A stretch of DNA of 64,000 nt from Streptomyces sp. S3(2020) (GCF_013044505.1 NZ_JABERD010000022.1:1-64000), one strand, 5' to 3'. Counted from the first letter of the stretch, positions 51,712-61,598 are shown. A program made the numbers and translations. The notes: generated by a model not told the origin, from the letters alone.

Positions 51712-53670
51712 TCAGAGGGCGATGATCTGCCACTGCTGCTGGACGGCGCGGGTGTAGGTGTACTGGTCGACGTTGGCTCCGTCGGCGGTGGAGCCGCCGG
51801 CGACGTTGAGGGCGAGTCCGCTGAGCCGGTTGGTGAGGTAGTAGTAGCCGTCGCCGGTCGGGGTGACGGCCCAGTGCTGCTGGGGCACGTTGGCGTCGGA
51901 CCAGATGCTGACGTCGCCGCTGTCCGCCCGGGAGAGACCGGCCACTTCCATCAGCTTGCCGCTGTTGACGTTCTTGATCTTGTAGTAGCCGTCGCCGGTG
52001 GAGGTGAAGGTCCACTTCTGGGCGGTGTTGTTCAGCCAGGGCCACTGCTGGATGTTGGTGCCGTTGGCGGTGCCGAAGTTGTACACGTCGGCCACCTCGC
52101 CGCTGCCCCGGTTCACTATGCGGTAGACGGTGCTGTTGCCGGGCAGGACCGTGGAGACCAGGGCGGGCTTGGCGGTGCGGCCTCCGATGTGCAGTCCGCC
52201 GACGTTGGCGTAGTTCCCGGTGGCCGCGTTGACCTGGAGGCGGACGTAGCCCACGTTGCGCGCCGTCCACTCCGCCACCTTGGTGGCCCGGGTGCCCGCC
52301 CACGTCCCGCTCGCGACCTGGGTGAAGGTGACCCCGTCGGTGCTGGTGGAGATCGTGTACGAGGTGATGTCACCGTCGGTGGACTCGCTGCGGCTCCACT
52401 GCTTGGGCAGGTATTCCAGGGTGGAGACGTTGCTCCACACCCCGCCCAGGTCGACGGTGATCGACTGCGGCAGCGCCAGCGTGCCGCTGGTCGGCGTGGT
52501 GCTCCAGGTCGACCAGCACGTCTCGTAGCCCTTGTCGCTGAGGCCGTCGATCGCGTTCATCGGGCCCTCACCGGTGTGGAACCCGGTCGCGTACGCGCTG
52601 ACCGGCGTCACGGGATGCTCGGCGCGGAGCATCTGCGTCGGCAGCGGCGCCCGCGAGGTGTTCGGGCTCCAGGCTGCGCCGACCTCGGCCAGCCGGGTCA
52701 CGATGTTGGTGTCCAGCACGCCGTTGCGGTTGGGCGGGCAGTTCAGGATGAACGAGGTGTACTTCGGCTCCAGGTCCGCCAGATGCGACAGGATCGACGC
52801 CTTGCTCAACGGGTCGGTGGTGGGCGTGGAGGGGTGCCAGAACCAGCCGTTGCTGATCGTCTGCCCCTGGAGCGCCGCGTACGTGTTCCCCGTCGGCGCC
52901 GTGATGCCCAGCGGCTCCTCGAAGTAGATCGCGTCGCCGAGGAACGGCACGGAGAGCCCACCGTGGTCGATCATGACGGTGTCGGGCTGGAGGGACTTCA
53001 CATGCTCCCGGATGCGCTGGTACGACACCGCCTGCTGGCCCATCTGCCAGGCGTAGCCGTCGGTGACGAACATGTCGATCGTCCCGTAGTTCGTCAGCAG
53101 CTCGGTGATCTGGTTCAGGATGAACGTGAGGTCGCCGGGCACGATCGTCTGGTCGGCGGCCACCCCGTGGCGGGTGTCGTACGCCTGCACGTCGTAGGTA
53201 CGATCCCAGATCGAGAAGTACAGGCCGATCTTCAGTCCTTGCGCGCGGAACGCGTCCACGTACTGGCGGACCACGTCATGCGGGTAGGAGCTGTTGGCGA
53301 CGTTCTGGGTGCCGTAGGCGCTGGGCCACAGTGCGAACCCGTCGTGGTGCTTGGTCGTCAGGACCCCGTAGCTCATCCCCGCGGCCTTGGCAGCCGCCGC
53401 CCACTGCGCGCAGTCCACCGCCGTCGGGGCGAACAGGGTCGGGCTCTGGTTCGGCGCGGCCCACTCCTCGTTCGTGAACGTCCCCAGGTTGAAGTGGTTG
53501 AACATGCCGAACCGCAGGTCCACCAGATTGCTCAGGTTGGTCTGCGCGTCGGCGGCCATCGCCTCCCCCAACAGGCCCGAGAACGCGGGCACTACGGGCA
53601 GCGCGGTCGCGGCCACGGCCGCACCCGCCGCGCCCAGCAACGTACGACGGGACAGTCTCTCTGACGACAT
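51712..53670 (-). CDS. Secreted GH29 alpha-L-fucosidase with F5/8C and ricin-lectin domains
   Basis: The 652-aa precursor has a Tat signal (SRRTLLGAAGAAVAATA). Residues ~45-345 are a GH29 barrel, with FGMFNHFNLGTFTNEEW, LTTKHHDGFALW and the nucleophile Asp in DMFVTDGYAW. A discoidin-type carbohydrate-binding domain (~365-500; HTGEGPMNAIDG, WSTWSTTPTSG) follows. A C-terminal ricin B trefoil (~515-652) has the QxW repeats NIQQWPWLNNTAQKW and VPQQHWAV. It releases L-fucose from glycans outside the cell to feed the divergent importer and catabolic operon. The catalytic acid is not obvious by eye. Confidence 0.92.
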   Translation of the reverse strand: MSSERLSRRTLLGAAGAAVAATALPVVPAFSGLLGEAMAADAQTNLSNLVDLRFGMFNHFNLGTFTNEEWAAPNQSPTLFAPTAVDCAQWAAAAKAAGMSYGVLTTKHHDGFALWPSAYGTQNVANSSYPHDVVRQYVDAFRAQGLKIGLYFSIWDRTYDVQAYDTRHGVAADQTIVPGDLTFILNQITELLTNYGTIDMFVTDGYAWQMGQQAVSYQRIREHVKSLQPDTVMIDHGGLSVPFLGDAIYFEEPLGITAPTGNTYAALQGQTISNGWFWHPSTPTTDPLSKASILSHLADLEPKYTSFILNCPPNRNGVLDTNIVTRLAEVGAAWSPNTSRAPLPTQMLRAEHPVTPVSAYATGFHTGEGPMNAIDGLSDKGYETCWSTWSTTPTSGTLALPQSITVDLGGVWSNVSTLEYLPKQWSRSESTDGDITSYTISTSTDGVTFTQVASGTWAGTRATKVAEWTARNVGYVRLQVNAATGNYANVGGLHIGGRTAKPALVSTVLPGNSTVYRIVNRGSGEVADVYNFGTANGTNIQQWPWLNNTAQKWTFTSTGDGYYKIKNVNSGKLMEVAGLSRADSGDVSIWSDANVPQQHWAVTPTGDGYYYLTNRLSGLALNVAGGSTADGANVDQYTYTRAVQQQWQIIAL

Positions 53671-53736
53671 GGGCTACTCCCGGATTCGGTGGGGGCTCGG
53701 GCGCACTGCTCTTGGGCCGCAAGTGCCGGATGTTAC

Positions 53737-53751
53737 GCACGAAGTTCGTGC
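53737..53751. promoter_or_regulatory. 15-bp palindrome in fucosidase leader
   Basis: GCACGAA-G-TTCGTGC is a perfect palindrome 67 bp before the fucosidase start, in the -10 area expected from a leftward TTGACA (53771-53766). It resembles LacI/GntR operators in size and could give the fucosidase a separate control. Confidence 0.5.
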
Positions 53752-53880
53752 ACATGACCAGCCAGTGTCAACCTTCGCGCAGGGATGAATGTCCACCAAC
53801 TGGCGGCCGTTATGTGCTTTCTATCCCTTATTTGAGGATGTGCACCTACCAAGACATAGCATGTATCGGCTTCCGACCCC

Positions 53881-53919
53881 TGGACAGAACCGAACCCGCC
53901 CCTATACAAACATCCCATC
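53881..53919 (+). promoter_or_regulatory. Fucose-importer promoter with operator-like motif
   Basis: -35 TGGACA (53881-53886) and -10 TATACA (53903-53908) are 16 bp apart. The motif ACATCCCATC (53910-53919) follows at once, over the expected start, a repressor position. The same 10-mer occurs twice before the catabolic operon. Confidence 0.6.
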
Positions 53920-53964
53920 TCTACAAGGGATCGTCGTCCATCGGACCAGCGCGAGGAAGTAGCA

Positions 53965-55029
53965 ATGAGGCTCAGATCCGCTCTCTCCACCACCGTCTCC
54001 GTCCTGTCGGCCCTGGCGCTGCTCAGCGCCTGCGGCAGCGGCGGCGACTCCGCCACCACGTCCGACGGCAAGCCCCTGGTGGGCGTCGACTACCCGCGTT
54101 CCGACACCGACTTCTGGAACTCGTACATCAAGTACACGCCGGACTACGCCAAGCAGCTCGGGCTGTCCCTCAAGACGACCAACTCGCAGAACGACGTCGC
54201 CAAGCTGACGGCCAACGTGCAGACGTTCATCAGCCAGGGCGTCAAGGGTGTCGCGATGGCCCCGCAGGACACCGCCGCGATCGCGCCCACCCTGGCGCAG
54301 CTGGAGGCGAAGAAGATCCCGGTCGTCACCGTGGACACCCGCCCCGACAGCGGCAAGGTGTTCATGGTGGTGCGGGCCGACAACCGGGCGTACGGCGAGA
54401 AGGCGTGCCAGTACCTCGGCACCAAGTTGGGCGGCAAGGGCAAGGTCGTCATGCTCCAGGGCGGCCTCGACTCCATCAACGGCCGGGACCGCACCGAGGC
54501 GTTCAACGAGTGCATGAAGGCGAACTACCCGGACATCAAGGTGTTCGGCGAGGCCACCAACTGGGACGGTGCCGTCGCCGCGCAGAAGCTCCAGACGGAC
54601 CTGACCGCCAACCCGGACATCAAGGGCGTCTACATGCAGTCCAGCTTCGCCCTGGCCGGCACCCTCCAGGTCCTCAAGCAGAAGGGTCTGCTGGTCGACC
54701 CGTCCGACAAGAAGCACGTCTTCGTCGTCTCCAACGACGGCATACCCGAGGAACTCAAGTCGATCGCCGAGGGCAAGATCGACGCCACCGTCTCGCAGCC
54801 GGCCGACCTCTACGCCAAGTACGCCCTCTACTACCTGAAGGCCGCCATCGCGGGCAAGACGTTCAAGCCCGGCAAGACCGACCACGACAGCACCATCATC
54901 CAGGTCCGCGACGGACTGCTGGAGGACCAGCTCTCCGCCCCGCTCGTCACCGCCGACGGCGGCACCTACGGCGGCGTGGCCAGCCTGAAGAGCGACGACA
55001 AGTCCCTGTGGGGCAACAACCTCGGCTGA
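53965..55029 (+). CDS. Sugar-binding lipoprotein of a ribose-type ABC importer
   Basis: The 354-aa precursor has the lipobox LLSAC (Cys at residue 23) and a periplasmic-binding protein type 1 fold. Motifs include VGVDYPRSDTDFWNSYIKY at the mature N-terminus, GVKGVAMAPQDTAAIAPTL and KVVMLQGGLDSINGRDR. It belongs to the CUT2 (RbsB-like) group that binds monosaccharides. The position between a fucosidase and fucose enzymes points to L-fucose. A -35/-10 promoter and repressor-like motif lie 45-85 bp upstream, and the ATPase gene follows 44 bp later. Confidence 0.9.
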   Translation: MRLRSALSTTVSVLSALALLSACGSGGDSATTSDGKPLVGVDYPRSDTDFWNSYIKYTPDYAKQLGLSLKTTNSQNDVAKLTANVQTFISQGVKGVAMAPQDTAAIAPTLAQLEAKKIPVVTVDTRPDSGKVFMVVRADNRAYGEKACQYLGTKLGGKGKVVMLQGGLDSINGRDRTEAFNECMKANYPDIKVFGEATNWDGAVAAQKLQTDLTANPDIKGVYMQSSFALAGTLQVLKQKGLLVDPSDKKHVFVVSNDGIPEELKSIAEGKIDATVSQPADLYAKYALYYLKAAIAGKTFKPGKTDHDSTIIQVRDGLLEDQLSAPLVTADGGTYGGVASLKSDDKSLWGNNLG

Positions 55030-55073
55030 CGGCCGCCACCCATGCAACGGCTCACGAACACAAGGTGGTTGAG

Positions 55074-56636
55074 ATGAGCGACGGGGAGCGAGCAGTCACC
55101 CCCGTGCCCACCCCGGCGGCGTGCGGACGGGTCCCGGCGGACCCGCCCGTCGTCGAGGCGACGGGCATCACGAAACGGTACGGCCCGACGGTGGCCCTCG
55201 ACGACGCGCGGCTCACCGTCCGGCCGGGCGAGACGCACGCGCTCGTCGGGCGCAACGGGGCGGGCAAGTCGACCCTGGTGTCCGTCCTCACCGGGCTGCA
55301 GACACCGGACGCCGGAACGGTGACGTTCGGCGGCATGCCCGCACCGCGGGTAGCGGACCGCGACGCCTGGCGCGAACGCGTGGCGTGCGTCTACCAGAAG
55401 TCGACGATCATCCCCACGCTGACCGTGGCGGAGAACCTCTTCCTCAACCGCCACGGCCGCGGCCGCGCGGGGCTGATCGGCTGGTCGGCCCTGCGCCGCC
55501 GGGCGACGGAACTGCTCACGACCTGGTCGGTCGACGTGGACCCGCAGACACCCGCCGCCGAACTCTCCGTCGAGCAGCGGCAGTTCGTGGAGATCGCGCG
55601 GGCGCTGTCCTTCGGGGCACGCTTCATCGTCCTCGACGAGCCCACCGCACAGCTCGACGCGGCGGCCATCAGCCGCCTCTTCGACCGGATCCGGGACCTG
55701 CAACGGCAGGGCGTCACCTTCCTGTTCATCAGCCACCACCTCCAGGAGGTCTACGAGATCTGCGACACGGTGACGGTCTTCCGGGACGCCCGGCACATCC
55801 TGACCGCCCCGGTCGCCGACCTCCCGCGCACCGAACTGGTCGCCGCGATGACCGGCGAGGCGGCGGCCGACCGCGCCGGGGAACGCGCGAGCAGCGTCGA
55901 CACCTCCGGCGCGCCCGCGCTGAGCGTGACCGGTCTGGCCGGTGAGACCTATGCCGACGTCACCTTCCGGGTGCGCGCCGGGGAGATCGTCGGCCTGGCC
56001 GGGGCCGCCGGCAGCGGACGTACGGAGATCGCCGAGACCGTCGTAGGACTGCGGGCCGCCGCGACCGGGGGCGTGGAGATCGCCGGGCGGCGGCCCCGGC
56101 CGGGCAGTGTGCCCGCCGCACTGGCGGCCGGTGCCGGTTTCGTGCCGCAGGACCGGCACCACGAGGGCTTCGTACCGGACATGTCCATCGCGGACAACGG
56201 CACCCTGTCGGTGCCGGGCAGGCTCGGCCGGCACGGGTTCATCAGCGCCGGCCGCCGTGACCGTCTCGCGCGGGAGATGATCGCGAACCTGGCGATCAAG
56301 ACCCCGGGCCCGGAGCTGCCGGTCTCCGGACTGTCCGGCGGCAACCAGCAGAAGGTGGTCATGGCACGCGCCCTCGCCGACCACCCCCGACTGCTCGTCC
56401 TCATCAACCCGACCGCGGGCGTGGATGTGCGGTCCAAGGAGTTCCTCCTCGGCAAGGTCGAGGAGACCGCCGGGTCCGGCACCGGAGTGCTCATCGCCTC
56501 CGACGAACTCGACGACCTGCGCATGTGCGACCGGGTCCTGGTGATGTTCCAGGGCCGCGTCACGACCGAGATCAACCGCGGCTGGCACGACCACGACCTC
56601 GTGGCCGCGATGGAAGGAGTGGACCTGAATGCCTGA
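55074..56636 (+). CDS. Sugar ABC importer ATPase (RbsA-like, double NBD)
   Basis: The 520-aa ATPase has two nucleotide-binding halves. The first has Walker A GRNGAGKST (~63-71), a signature reading LSVEQRQF and Walker B RFIVLDEPTAQLD. The second has the degenerate Walker A GAAGSGRTE and signature LSGGNQQKV, and its Walker B reads LVLINPTAGVDV, lacking the Asp-Glu pair. One ATP site is therefore probably inactive, as is usual for CUT2 systems. The ATG at 55074 replaces a longer frame that runs through the binding-protein gene. It overlaps the permease start by 8 nt. Confidence 0.9.
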   Translation: MSDGERAVTPVPTPAACGRVPADPPVVEATGITKRYGPTVALDDARLTVRPGETHALVGRNGAGKSTLVSVLTGLQTPDAGTVTFGGMPAPRVADRDAWRERVACVYQKSTIIPTLTVAENLFLNRHGRGRAGLIGWSALRRRATELLTTWSVDVDPQTPAAELSVEQRQFVEIARALSFGARFIVLDEPTAQLDAAAISRLFDRIRDLQRQGVTFLFISHHLQEVYEICDTVTVFRDARHILTAPVADLPRTELVAAMTGEAAADRAGERASSVDTSGAPALSVTGLAGETYADVTFRVRAGEIVGLAGAAGSGRTEIAETVVGLRAAATGGVEIAGRRPRPGSVPAALAAGAGFVPQDRHHEGFVPDMSIADNGTLSVPGRLGRHGFISAGRRDRLAREMIANLAIKTPGPELPVSGLSGGNQQKVVMARALADHPRLLVLINPTAGVDVRSKEFLLGKVEETAGSGTGVLIASDELDDLRMCDRVLVMFQGRVTTEINRGWHDHDLVAAMEGVDLNA

Positions 56637-57672
56637 GACCGCCCTCGCCGACACCCCGACGCCGGACGCCGCCACGGCCGGACGCAAGCGGACCGCACTG
56701 CTCGGCGGCCGGATACCCCTGGCCCGGCTGCGCGACCTCGCGCTCGTCCCGGCCGTCGTGGTCATCGCGATCGTCGGCCAGATCGTCAACCCGGTGTTCC
56801 TGCAGACGGACAACCTCATCAACGTCCTGCAGACCATGTCCGAGATGGCCCTGCTCGTGCTGGCCCAGACGATGATCCTGATCGTCAAGAAGATGGACCT
56901 GTCCCTGGAGTCCACCATGGGCCTCGCGCCGGGCATCGCGGCCTGGCTGGTCGTCCCGGCCGGCGCGGGGCACGGACTCGGCCTGCTGCCCGGGGGCTGG
57001 GCGGTCCCCGTCACCCTCGCCGTGGGCGTGCTCGTCGGGGTCGTCAACGCGCTGCTGATCATCCGGTTCGGCCTGAACGGCTTCATCGTGACCCTCGGCA
57101 TGCTGATCGTGCTGCGCGGCATCCTCACGGGCGTCTCCGGCGGCCAGACCTTCTTCCAGCTCCCCCCGTCGATGCTCTACCTCGGCACCGCCCAGTGGTT
57201 CGGGGTGCCCGCCTCCATCTGGATCTGCCTGATCCTCTTCGCCATCGGCATCGTCGTCCTCGGCTGGACCAGCTTCGGCCGCGCGCTCTACGCCATCGGC
57301 GGCAACGTCGACGCGGCCAGGGCCGGCGGCATCCGCACCGACCGGGTGCTGTGGATCGTCATCGTCACCGGCAGCCTGCTCGCCGCCCTCGCCGGGCTGC
57401 TGCTGTCCGGACGGCTGGCCTCCGTCGCCTCCGCACAGGGCAACGGCTACATCTTCACCGTCTTCGCCGCGGCCGTCATCGGCGGCATCAGCCTCAACGG
57501 CGGCAAGGGCACCATGTTCGGGGCCTTCACCGGCATCCTCCTGCTCTACATGATCCAGAACGTCCTCACCCTGGGCGGCGTCCCCGCCCAGTGGATCGGC
57601 GCGCTGAACGGCCTGATCATCCTGGTCGCCCTGATCATCTCGCGCATCACCGGCGGCAAGGTCCAGGACTGA
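56629..57672 (+). CDS. Sugar ABC importer permease (RbsC-like)
   Basis: A 347-aa integral membrane protein of the BPD_transp_2 family with about ten hydrophobic segments. Signatures are LIVKKMDLSLESTMG near residue 82, ALLIIRFGLNGFIVTLGML in the middle and the GGNVDAARAGGIRTDRV coupling loop. It completes the importer. The 231-bp gap to the next gene (57673-57903) carries its own operator-like motifs, so the catabolic genes may be transcribed separately as well as by read-through. Confidence 0.9.
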   Translation: MPETALADTPTPDAATAGRKRTALLGGRIPLARLRDLALVPAVVVIAIVGQIVNPVFLQTDNLINVLQTMSEMALLVLAQTMILIVKKMDLSLESTMGLAPGIAAWLVVPAGAGHGLGLLPGGWAVPVTLAVGVLVGVVNALLIIRFGLNGFIVTLGMLIVLRGILTGVSGGQTFFQLPPSMLYLGTAQWFGVPASIWICLILFAIGIVVLGWTSFGRALYAIGGNVDAARAGGIRTDRVLWIVIVTGSLLAALAGLLLSGRLASVASAQGNGYIFTVFAAAVIGGISLNGGKGTMFGAFTGILLLYMIQNVLTLGGVPAQWIGALNGLIILVALIISRITGGKVQD

Positions 57673-57703
57673 ACCTCGGCGCCAGTGATCCCAACAGGCC
57701 AAT

Positions 57704-57820
57704 ACATCCCATCGATGGGCCGTCACACCCTCAAATCAATTGGATTATTTCGACTTCACCTTGCACGCGATGCACCAAGCACCACTAGACATCCCATCAA
57801 TCGCTAGACATTGGATGTCT
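57704..57820. promoter_or_regulatory. Operator cluster before the L-fuconate operon
   Basis: ACATCCCATC occurs at 57704-57713 and 57789-57798, the first extended to CCCATCGATGGG. A related palindrome, AGACAT-TGG-ATGTCT, lies at 57806-57820, and CTAGACAT repeats at 57785 and 57804 with a 19-bp period. A -35-like TTGCAC (57761-57766) and TAGACA (57786-57791) make a weak promoter candidate. The patch is AT-rich. The likely regulator is not in this window. Confidence 0.6.
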
Positions 57821-57903
57821 GTCGGTCTAAGTTTCGAACACCGAGAGCGCGCTCGACCACCGAACGCCCTGCGCGCCACCGCACTTCACAGGAGCCGATT
57901 CCC

Positions 57904-59229
57904 ATGCCCTCTGTCGTGTCCGCATCCGCCCGCATCACCGCCCTGGACGTTCTCGACGTACGGTTCCCGACGTCCGAGCACCTGGACGGGTCCGACGCGA
58001 TGAACCCCGAACCCGACTACTCCGCCGCCTACGTGGTCCTGCGCACGGACGCCTCCGACGGGCTGGAGGGCCACGCCCTGGCCTTCACCACAGGCCGCGG
58101 CAACGACGTGCAGGCCGCCGCCATCGCGGCCCTCGCCCCGCACGTGGTCGGCCTGTCCGTCGACGAGGTCTGCGCCGACCTCGGCGCCTTCTCCCGCAGC
58201 CTCGTCCACGACCCCCAACTGCGCTGGCTGGGCCCGGAGAAGGGCGCCATCCACATGGCGACCGGCGCGGTCGTCAACGCCGCCTGGGACCTCGCCGCCA
58301 AGCGGGCCGGCAAGCCCGTGTGGCGGTTCCTCGGGGAGATGTCCCCGGCGGAGCTGGTCGCCCAGGTCGACTTCCGCTGGCTGTCCGACGCGCTCACCCC
58401 CGAGGAGGCGCTGGAGATCCTCACCCGCGCCGAACCCGGCCGCGCAGAGCGCACCGCACGCCTACTGGAGCGCGGCTACCCCGCCTACACCACCACCCCC
58501 GGCTGGCTCGGCTACTCCGACGAGAAACTCGCCCGGCTCGCCCGTGAGGCGGTCGCCGACGGTTTCACGCAGATCAAGCTGAAGGTCGGCGCGGATCTGG
58601 AGGACGACATACGGCGGATGCGCACCGCCCGCGAGACCGTCGGCCCGGACATCCGCATCGCCGTGGACGCCAACCAGCGCTGGGACGTCCAGCCCGCCGT
58701 CGACTGGATGCGCGCCCTGGCCCCGTACGACCCGTACTGGATCGAGGAGCCCACCTCCCCCGACGACATCCTCGGCCACGCCGCCGTCCGCGACGCCCTC
58801 ACCCCCATCAAGGTGGCCACCGGCGAACACATCGCCAACCGCGTCGTCTTCAAACAGCTCCTCCAGGCAGGCGCGGTGGACATCGTCCAGATCGACTCCG
58901 CGCGCGTCGGCGGCGTCAACGAGAACATCGCGATCCTGCTGCTCGCCGCGAAGTTCGGGGTGCCGGTCTGCCCGCACGCAGGCGGCGTCGGCCTGTGCGA
59001 GATGGTGCAGCACCTGTCGATGTTCGACTACATCGCCGTCTCCGGCACGGTCGAGGACCGGGTCATCGAGTACGTCGACCACCTGCACGAGCACTTCACC
59101 GACCCGGTCCGCGTCACCGACGGCCACTACGCGGCACCGACCCTGCCCGGCCTGAGCGCGCAGATGCACCAGGACTCCCTCAAGGAGTACACGTACCCCG
59201 ACGGGCCGGTCTGGGCAGCCCGTGTCTGA
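57904..59229 (+). CDS. L-fuconate dehydratase (enolase superfamily)
   Basis: The 441-aa protein has the length and landmarks of L-fuconate dehydratase, which forms 2-keto-3-deoxy-L-fuconate. These are [22 protein letters not shown] near the start, [14 protein letters not shown], the KxK-type catalytic Lys in QIKLKVGAD, metal ligands in [20 protein letters not shown] and ATGEHIANR, and the catalytic His in [11 protein letters not shown]. The ATG at 57904 follows GAGCC; an in-frame start 93 bp upstream lies over the operator cluster. It leads a chain of seven genes with overlaps at every junction. Confidence 0.93.
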   Translation: MPSVVSASARITALDVLDVRFPTSEHLDGSDAMNPEPDYSAAYVVLRTDASDGLEGHALAFTTGRGNDVQAAAIAALAPHVVGLSVDEVCADLGAFSRSLVHDPQLRWLGPEKGAIHMATGAVVNAAWDLAAKRAGKPVWRFLGEMSPAELVAQVDFRWLSDALTPEEALEILTRAEPGRAERTARLLERGYPAYTTTPGWLGYSDEKLARLAREAVADGFTQIKLKVGADLEDDIRRMRTARETVGPDIRIAVDANQRWDVQPAVDWMRALAPYDPYWIEEPTSPDDILGHAAVRDALTPIKVATGEHIANRVVFKQLLQAGAVDIVQIDSARVGGVNENIAILLLAAKFGVPVCPHAGGVGLCEMVQHLSMFDYIAVSGTVEDRVIEYVDHLHEHFTDPVRVTDGHYAAPTLPGLSAQMHQDSLKEYTYPDGPVWAARV

Positions 59230-60127
59230 CACCGCGCGGGCGGAACTCGTCGACGCGCACCACCACGTGTGGGACCTCGACCGCCGCCCCCAGCCCTGGC
59301 TCGACGAGCCCGCCCACGCCCCGATCCGCCGTACGTTCGGCCCCGGCGACCTCCGGTCGGACGCGACCCGCGCGATCGACGGACGCCGGCTGTCGTCCAC
59401 GGTGGTCGTGCAGTGCGTGGCCTCCGTGCCCGAGACGGAGGAGCTGCTGGCACTGGCGGCAAGCGAGCCACTGATCGGCGCCGTGGTCGGCTGGGCCGAC
59501 CTCACCTCCCCGGCGATCGGCGACGTCCTCGACGCGCTGCGCGCGGGTCCCGGGGGCGGGTACCTGCGCGCGCTGCGCCATGTCGTCCAGGGTGAGATCG
59601 ACCCGCAGTGGCTGCAACTCCCGGCGGTCGAGCGAGGGTTGAGGGCCGTGTCCGAACGCGGCCTGGGCTACGACGTGCTGATCCGCTCCCACCAGTTCGC
59701 CCAGGCGATCCGGCTCGCCGGGCGGCTGCCGGACCTGCCCCTGGTGCTCGACCACGCGGGAAAGCCGCCGATCGCGAAGCACGAACTCACCGACTGGGAG
59801 CAGCAGATGCGGCTGCTGTCCGGGCACCCGGACGTGAGGTGCAAGGTGTCGGGACTGGTCACCGAGGCCGACCACGACACCTGGACGACCTCCGACATCC
59901 GGCCCGTCTGGGAGATCCTGCTGACCTCCTTCGGCCCCGACCGGCTCATGTTCGGCTCGGACTGGCCCGTCTGTGTCCTCGGCGGCGGCTGGAACCGCTG
60001 GGCGGAGACCGTCGAGGAGCTTCTGGACGACTGCTCCGACAGCGAGCGCCAGGCGATTCTCGCCGACAACGCGTCGCGGTTCTACGGACTGCCACCCACC
60101 CAGGAGAGGACCGACCCGTGCTCCTGA
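59222..60127 (+). CDS. L-fuconolactone hydrolase-type amidohydrolase
   Basis: The 301-aa TIM-barrel amidohydrolase has the metal motif [21 protein letters not shown] and the late Asp in MFGSDWPV. This is the pattern of L-fucono- and L-rhamnono-lactonases. It would open L-fuconolactone, made by fucose dehydrogenase, to L-fuconate for the dehydratase encoded just upstream. The GTG start overlaps the dehydratase stop by 8 nt, and the stop overlaps the mutarotase by 10 nt. Confidence 0.9.
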   Translation: MSDTARAELVDAHHHVWDLDRRPQPWLDEPAHAPIRRTFGPGDLRSDATRAIDGRRLSSTVVVQCVASVPETEELLALAASEPLIGAVVGWADLTSPAIGDVLDALRAGPGGGYLRALRHVVQGEIDPQWLQLPAVERGLRAVSERGLGYDVLIRSHQFAQAIRLAGRLPDLPLVLDHAGKPPIAKHELTDWEQQMRLLSGHPDVRCKVSGLVTEADHDTWTTSDIRPVWEILLTSFGPDRLMFGSDWPVCVLGGGWNRWAETVEELLDDCSDSERQAILADNASRFYGLPPTQERTDPCS

Positions 60128-60555
60128 CCGAACTACTGCACCCCGGCATCCTGGAAGCCCTCGCCGGGGCCGGCCACGGCGCCCGCGTGCTGCTCGCCGA
60201 CGGCCACTACCCCGCCAGCACGGCCACCGGCGAGCGGGCCCGCACGGTCCATCTCAATCTGGCCCCCGGCCTGTTGGACGTCTCCACGGTGCTCGACGTA
60301 CTGCTGAGGTCGCTTCCCGTGGAGTCGGCCCAGGTGATGGTCCCGCCTCAGGGCGAACCCGAACCGCTTGCCATCGCCGCCCATCGCGCCCGCCTGAACC
60401 CCGTCCCGGTGGAGGCACTCGGGCGCTTCGAGTTCTACGACGCCGCGCGCTCCCCCGACCTGGCACTCGCCATCGTCACCGCCGACATCCGCACCTACGC
60501 GAACCTGCTGCTGACCATCGGTGTCCGCACTGAAGGGACCCTGACACCACGATGA
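60118..60555 (+). CDS. fucU: L-fucose mutarotase (RbsD/FucU family)
   Basis: The 145-aa protein of the RbsD/FucU fold interconverts alpha and beta sugar anomers. It shows LLHPGILEALAGAGHG, LADGHYPAST with the active-site His/Asp, and the C-terminal TADIRTYANLLLTIGV with the conserved Tyr. The position in a fucose operon makes L-fucose the probable sugar. The GTG at 60118 was chosen because it matches the family N-terminus; the longer frame runs in the preceding gene. Confidence 0.9.
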   Translation: MLLTELLHPGILEALAGAGHGARVLLADGHYPASTATGERARTVHLNLAPGLLDVSTVLDVLLRSLPVESAQVMVPPQGEPEPLAIAAHRARLNPVPVEALGRFEFYDAARSPDLALAIVTADIRTYANLLLTIGVRTEGTLTPR

Positions 60556-61598
60556 CGACACTCTCCGTGCGTTACACCGCTCCCCGCACCCTCGACACGG
60601 CACCGGCCGCCGACGCGCCGCCCGGACCCGGCGAAGTGGAGATCGCCCCGGCCTTCGTCGGGATCTGCGGTACCGACCTGCACATCTTCCACGGTGACAT
60701 GGACGCCCGGGTCACCACCCCCGCGGTCCTGGGCCACGAGATGGCGGGCACCGTCGTACGCGTCGGGTCGGGGGTGGCGGGCTGGCGTCCCGGTGACACC
60801 GTGACCGTGATGCCGCTGGACTGGGACGACACCTGCCCGGCCTGTCTGGCCGGCCACCGGCACGTCTGCCAGCACCTGGACTTCATCGGCATCGACTCGC
60901 CGGGCGCGATGCAGCAGCGTTGGACCGTGCCCGCCGCCACCCTGGTCCGTCTCCCGGCGGAACTCCCCCTCGCCTGGGGGGCGTTGGTGGAGCCCACCGC
61001 GGTGGCCGTACACGACGTCGGCCGCGCCGCCGTCCAGCCGGGCGAGAAGACCGTCGTGGTCGGCGGCGGTCCCGTGGGCATCCTGATCGCACTCGTCGCC
61101 AGGGCGGCGGGTGCCGAGGTCCGTGTCGTCGAGCTGAGCGGCTACCGCCGTTCCCTGGCGGCCGAACTCGGTCTGACCGCCTGGGATCCGGCCGCGCAGG
61201 ATGTGCCGAAGCTGGTCGAGGAATGGACCGGCGGCGCGGGTGCCGCGGTCGCCTTCGAGGTGTCCGGCGCGGCGGCCGGTGTGGAGACCGCGGTCGAAGT
61301 GCTGGGCGTGCGGGGAAGGTTGTGCCTGGTGGCGATCCATCCCCGGCCCCGCGAGATCAACCTGCACCGCTTCTTCTGGCGCGAACTCACCCTGGTCGGC
61401 GCCCGGTTGTACGACCGCTCCGACTTCGAGCGTGCCGTCGCCCTGGTCGCCGACGGCACCGTCCCCGCCGACCGGCTGATCAGCAGGACGGTGCCGCTGG
61501 CCGACGCCGCCTCGGCGTTCGAGGCGTTGGAAGCGGGCGGGGACGTCATGAAGATCCTCGTGGACTGCACCGACGACGCCCTGGGAGCCACCGCATGA
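60552..61598 (+). CDS. Zinc-dependent alcohol/sugar dehydrogenase
   Basis: A 348-aa medium-chain dehydrogenase with catalytic-zinc motifs GICGTDLHIFHGD and LGHEMAGTV and the Rossmann sequence VVGGGPVG. In the structural-zinc lobe, three Cys (CPACLAGHRHVC) remain but the first is Asp (D-x2-C-x2-C-x7-C), so that site is altered. It is the best candidate in the operon for oxidising L-fucose to the lactone, or alternatively 2-keto-3-deoxy-L-fuconate. It is linked by a 4-nt overlap to both neighbours. Confidence 0.87.
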   Translation: MTTLSVRYTAPRTLDTAPAADAPPGPGEVEIAPAFVGICGTDLHIFHGDMDARVTTPAVLGHEMAGTVVRVGSGVAGWRPGDTVTVMPLDWDDTCPACLAGHRHVCQHLDFIGIDSPGAMQQRWTVPAATLVRLPAELPLAWGALVEPTAVAVHDVGRAAVQPGEKTVVVGGGPVGILIALVARAAGAEVRVVELSGYRRSLAAELGLTAWDPAAQDVPKLVEEWTGGAGAAVAFEVSGAAAGVETAVEVLGVRGRLCLVAIHPRPREINLHRFFWRELTLVGARLYDRSDFERAVALVADGTVPADRLISRTVPLADAASAFEALEAGGDVMKILVDCTDDALGATA

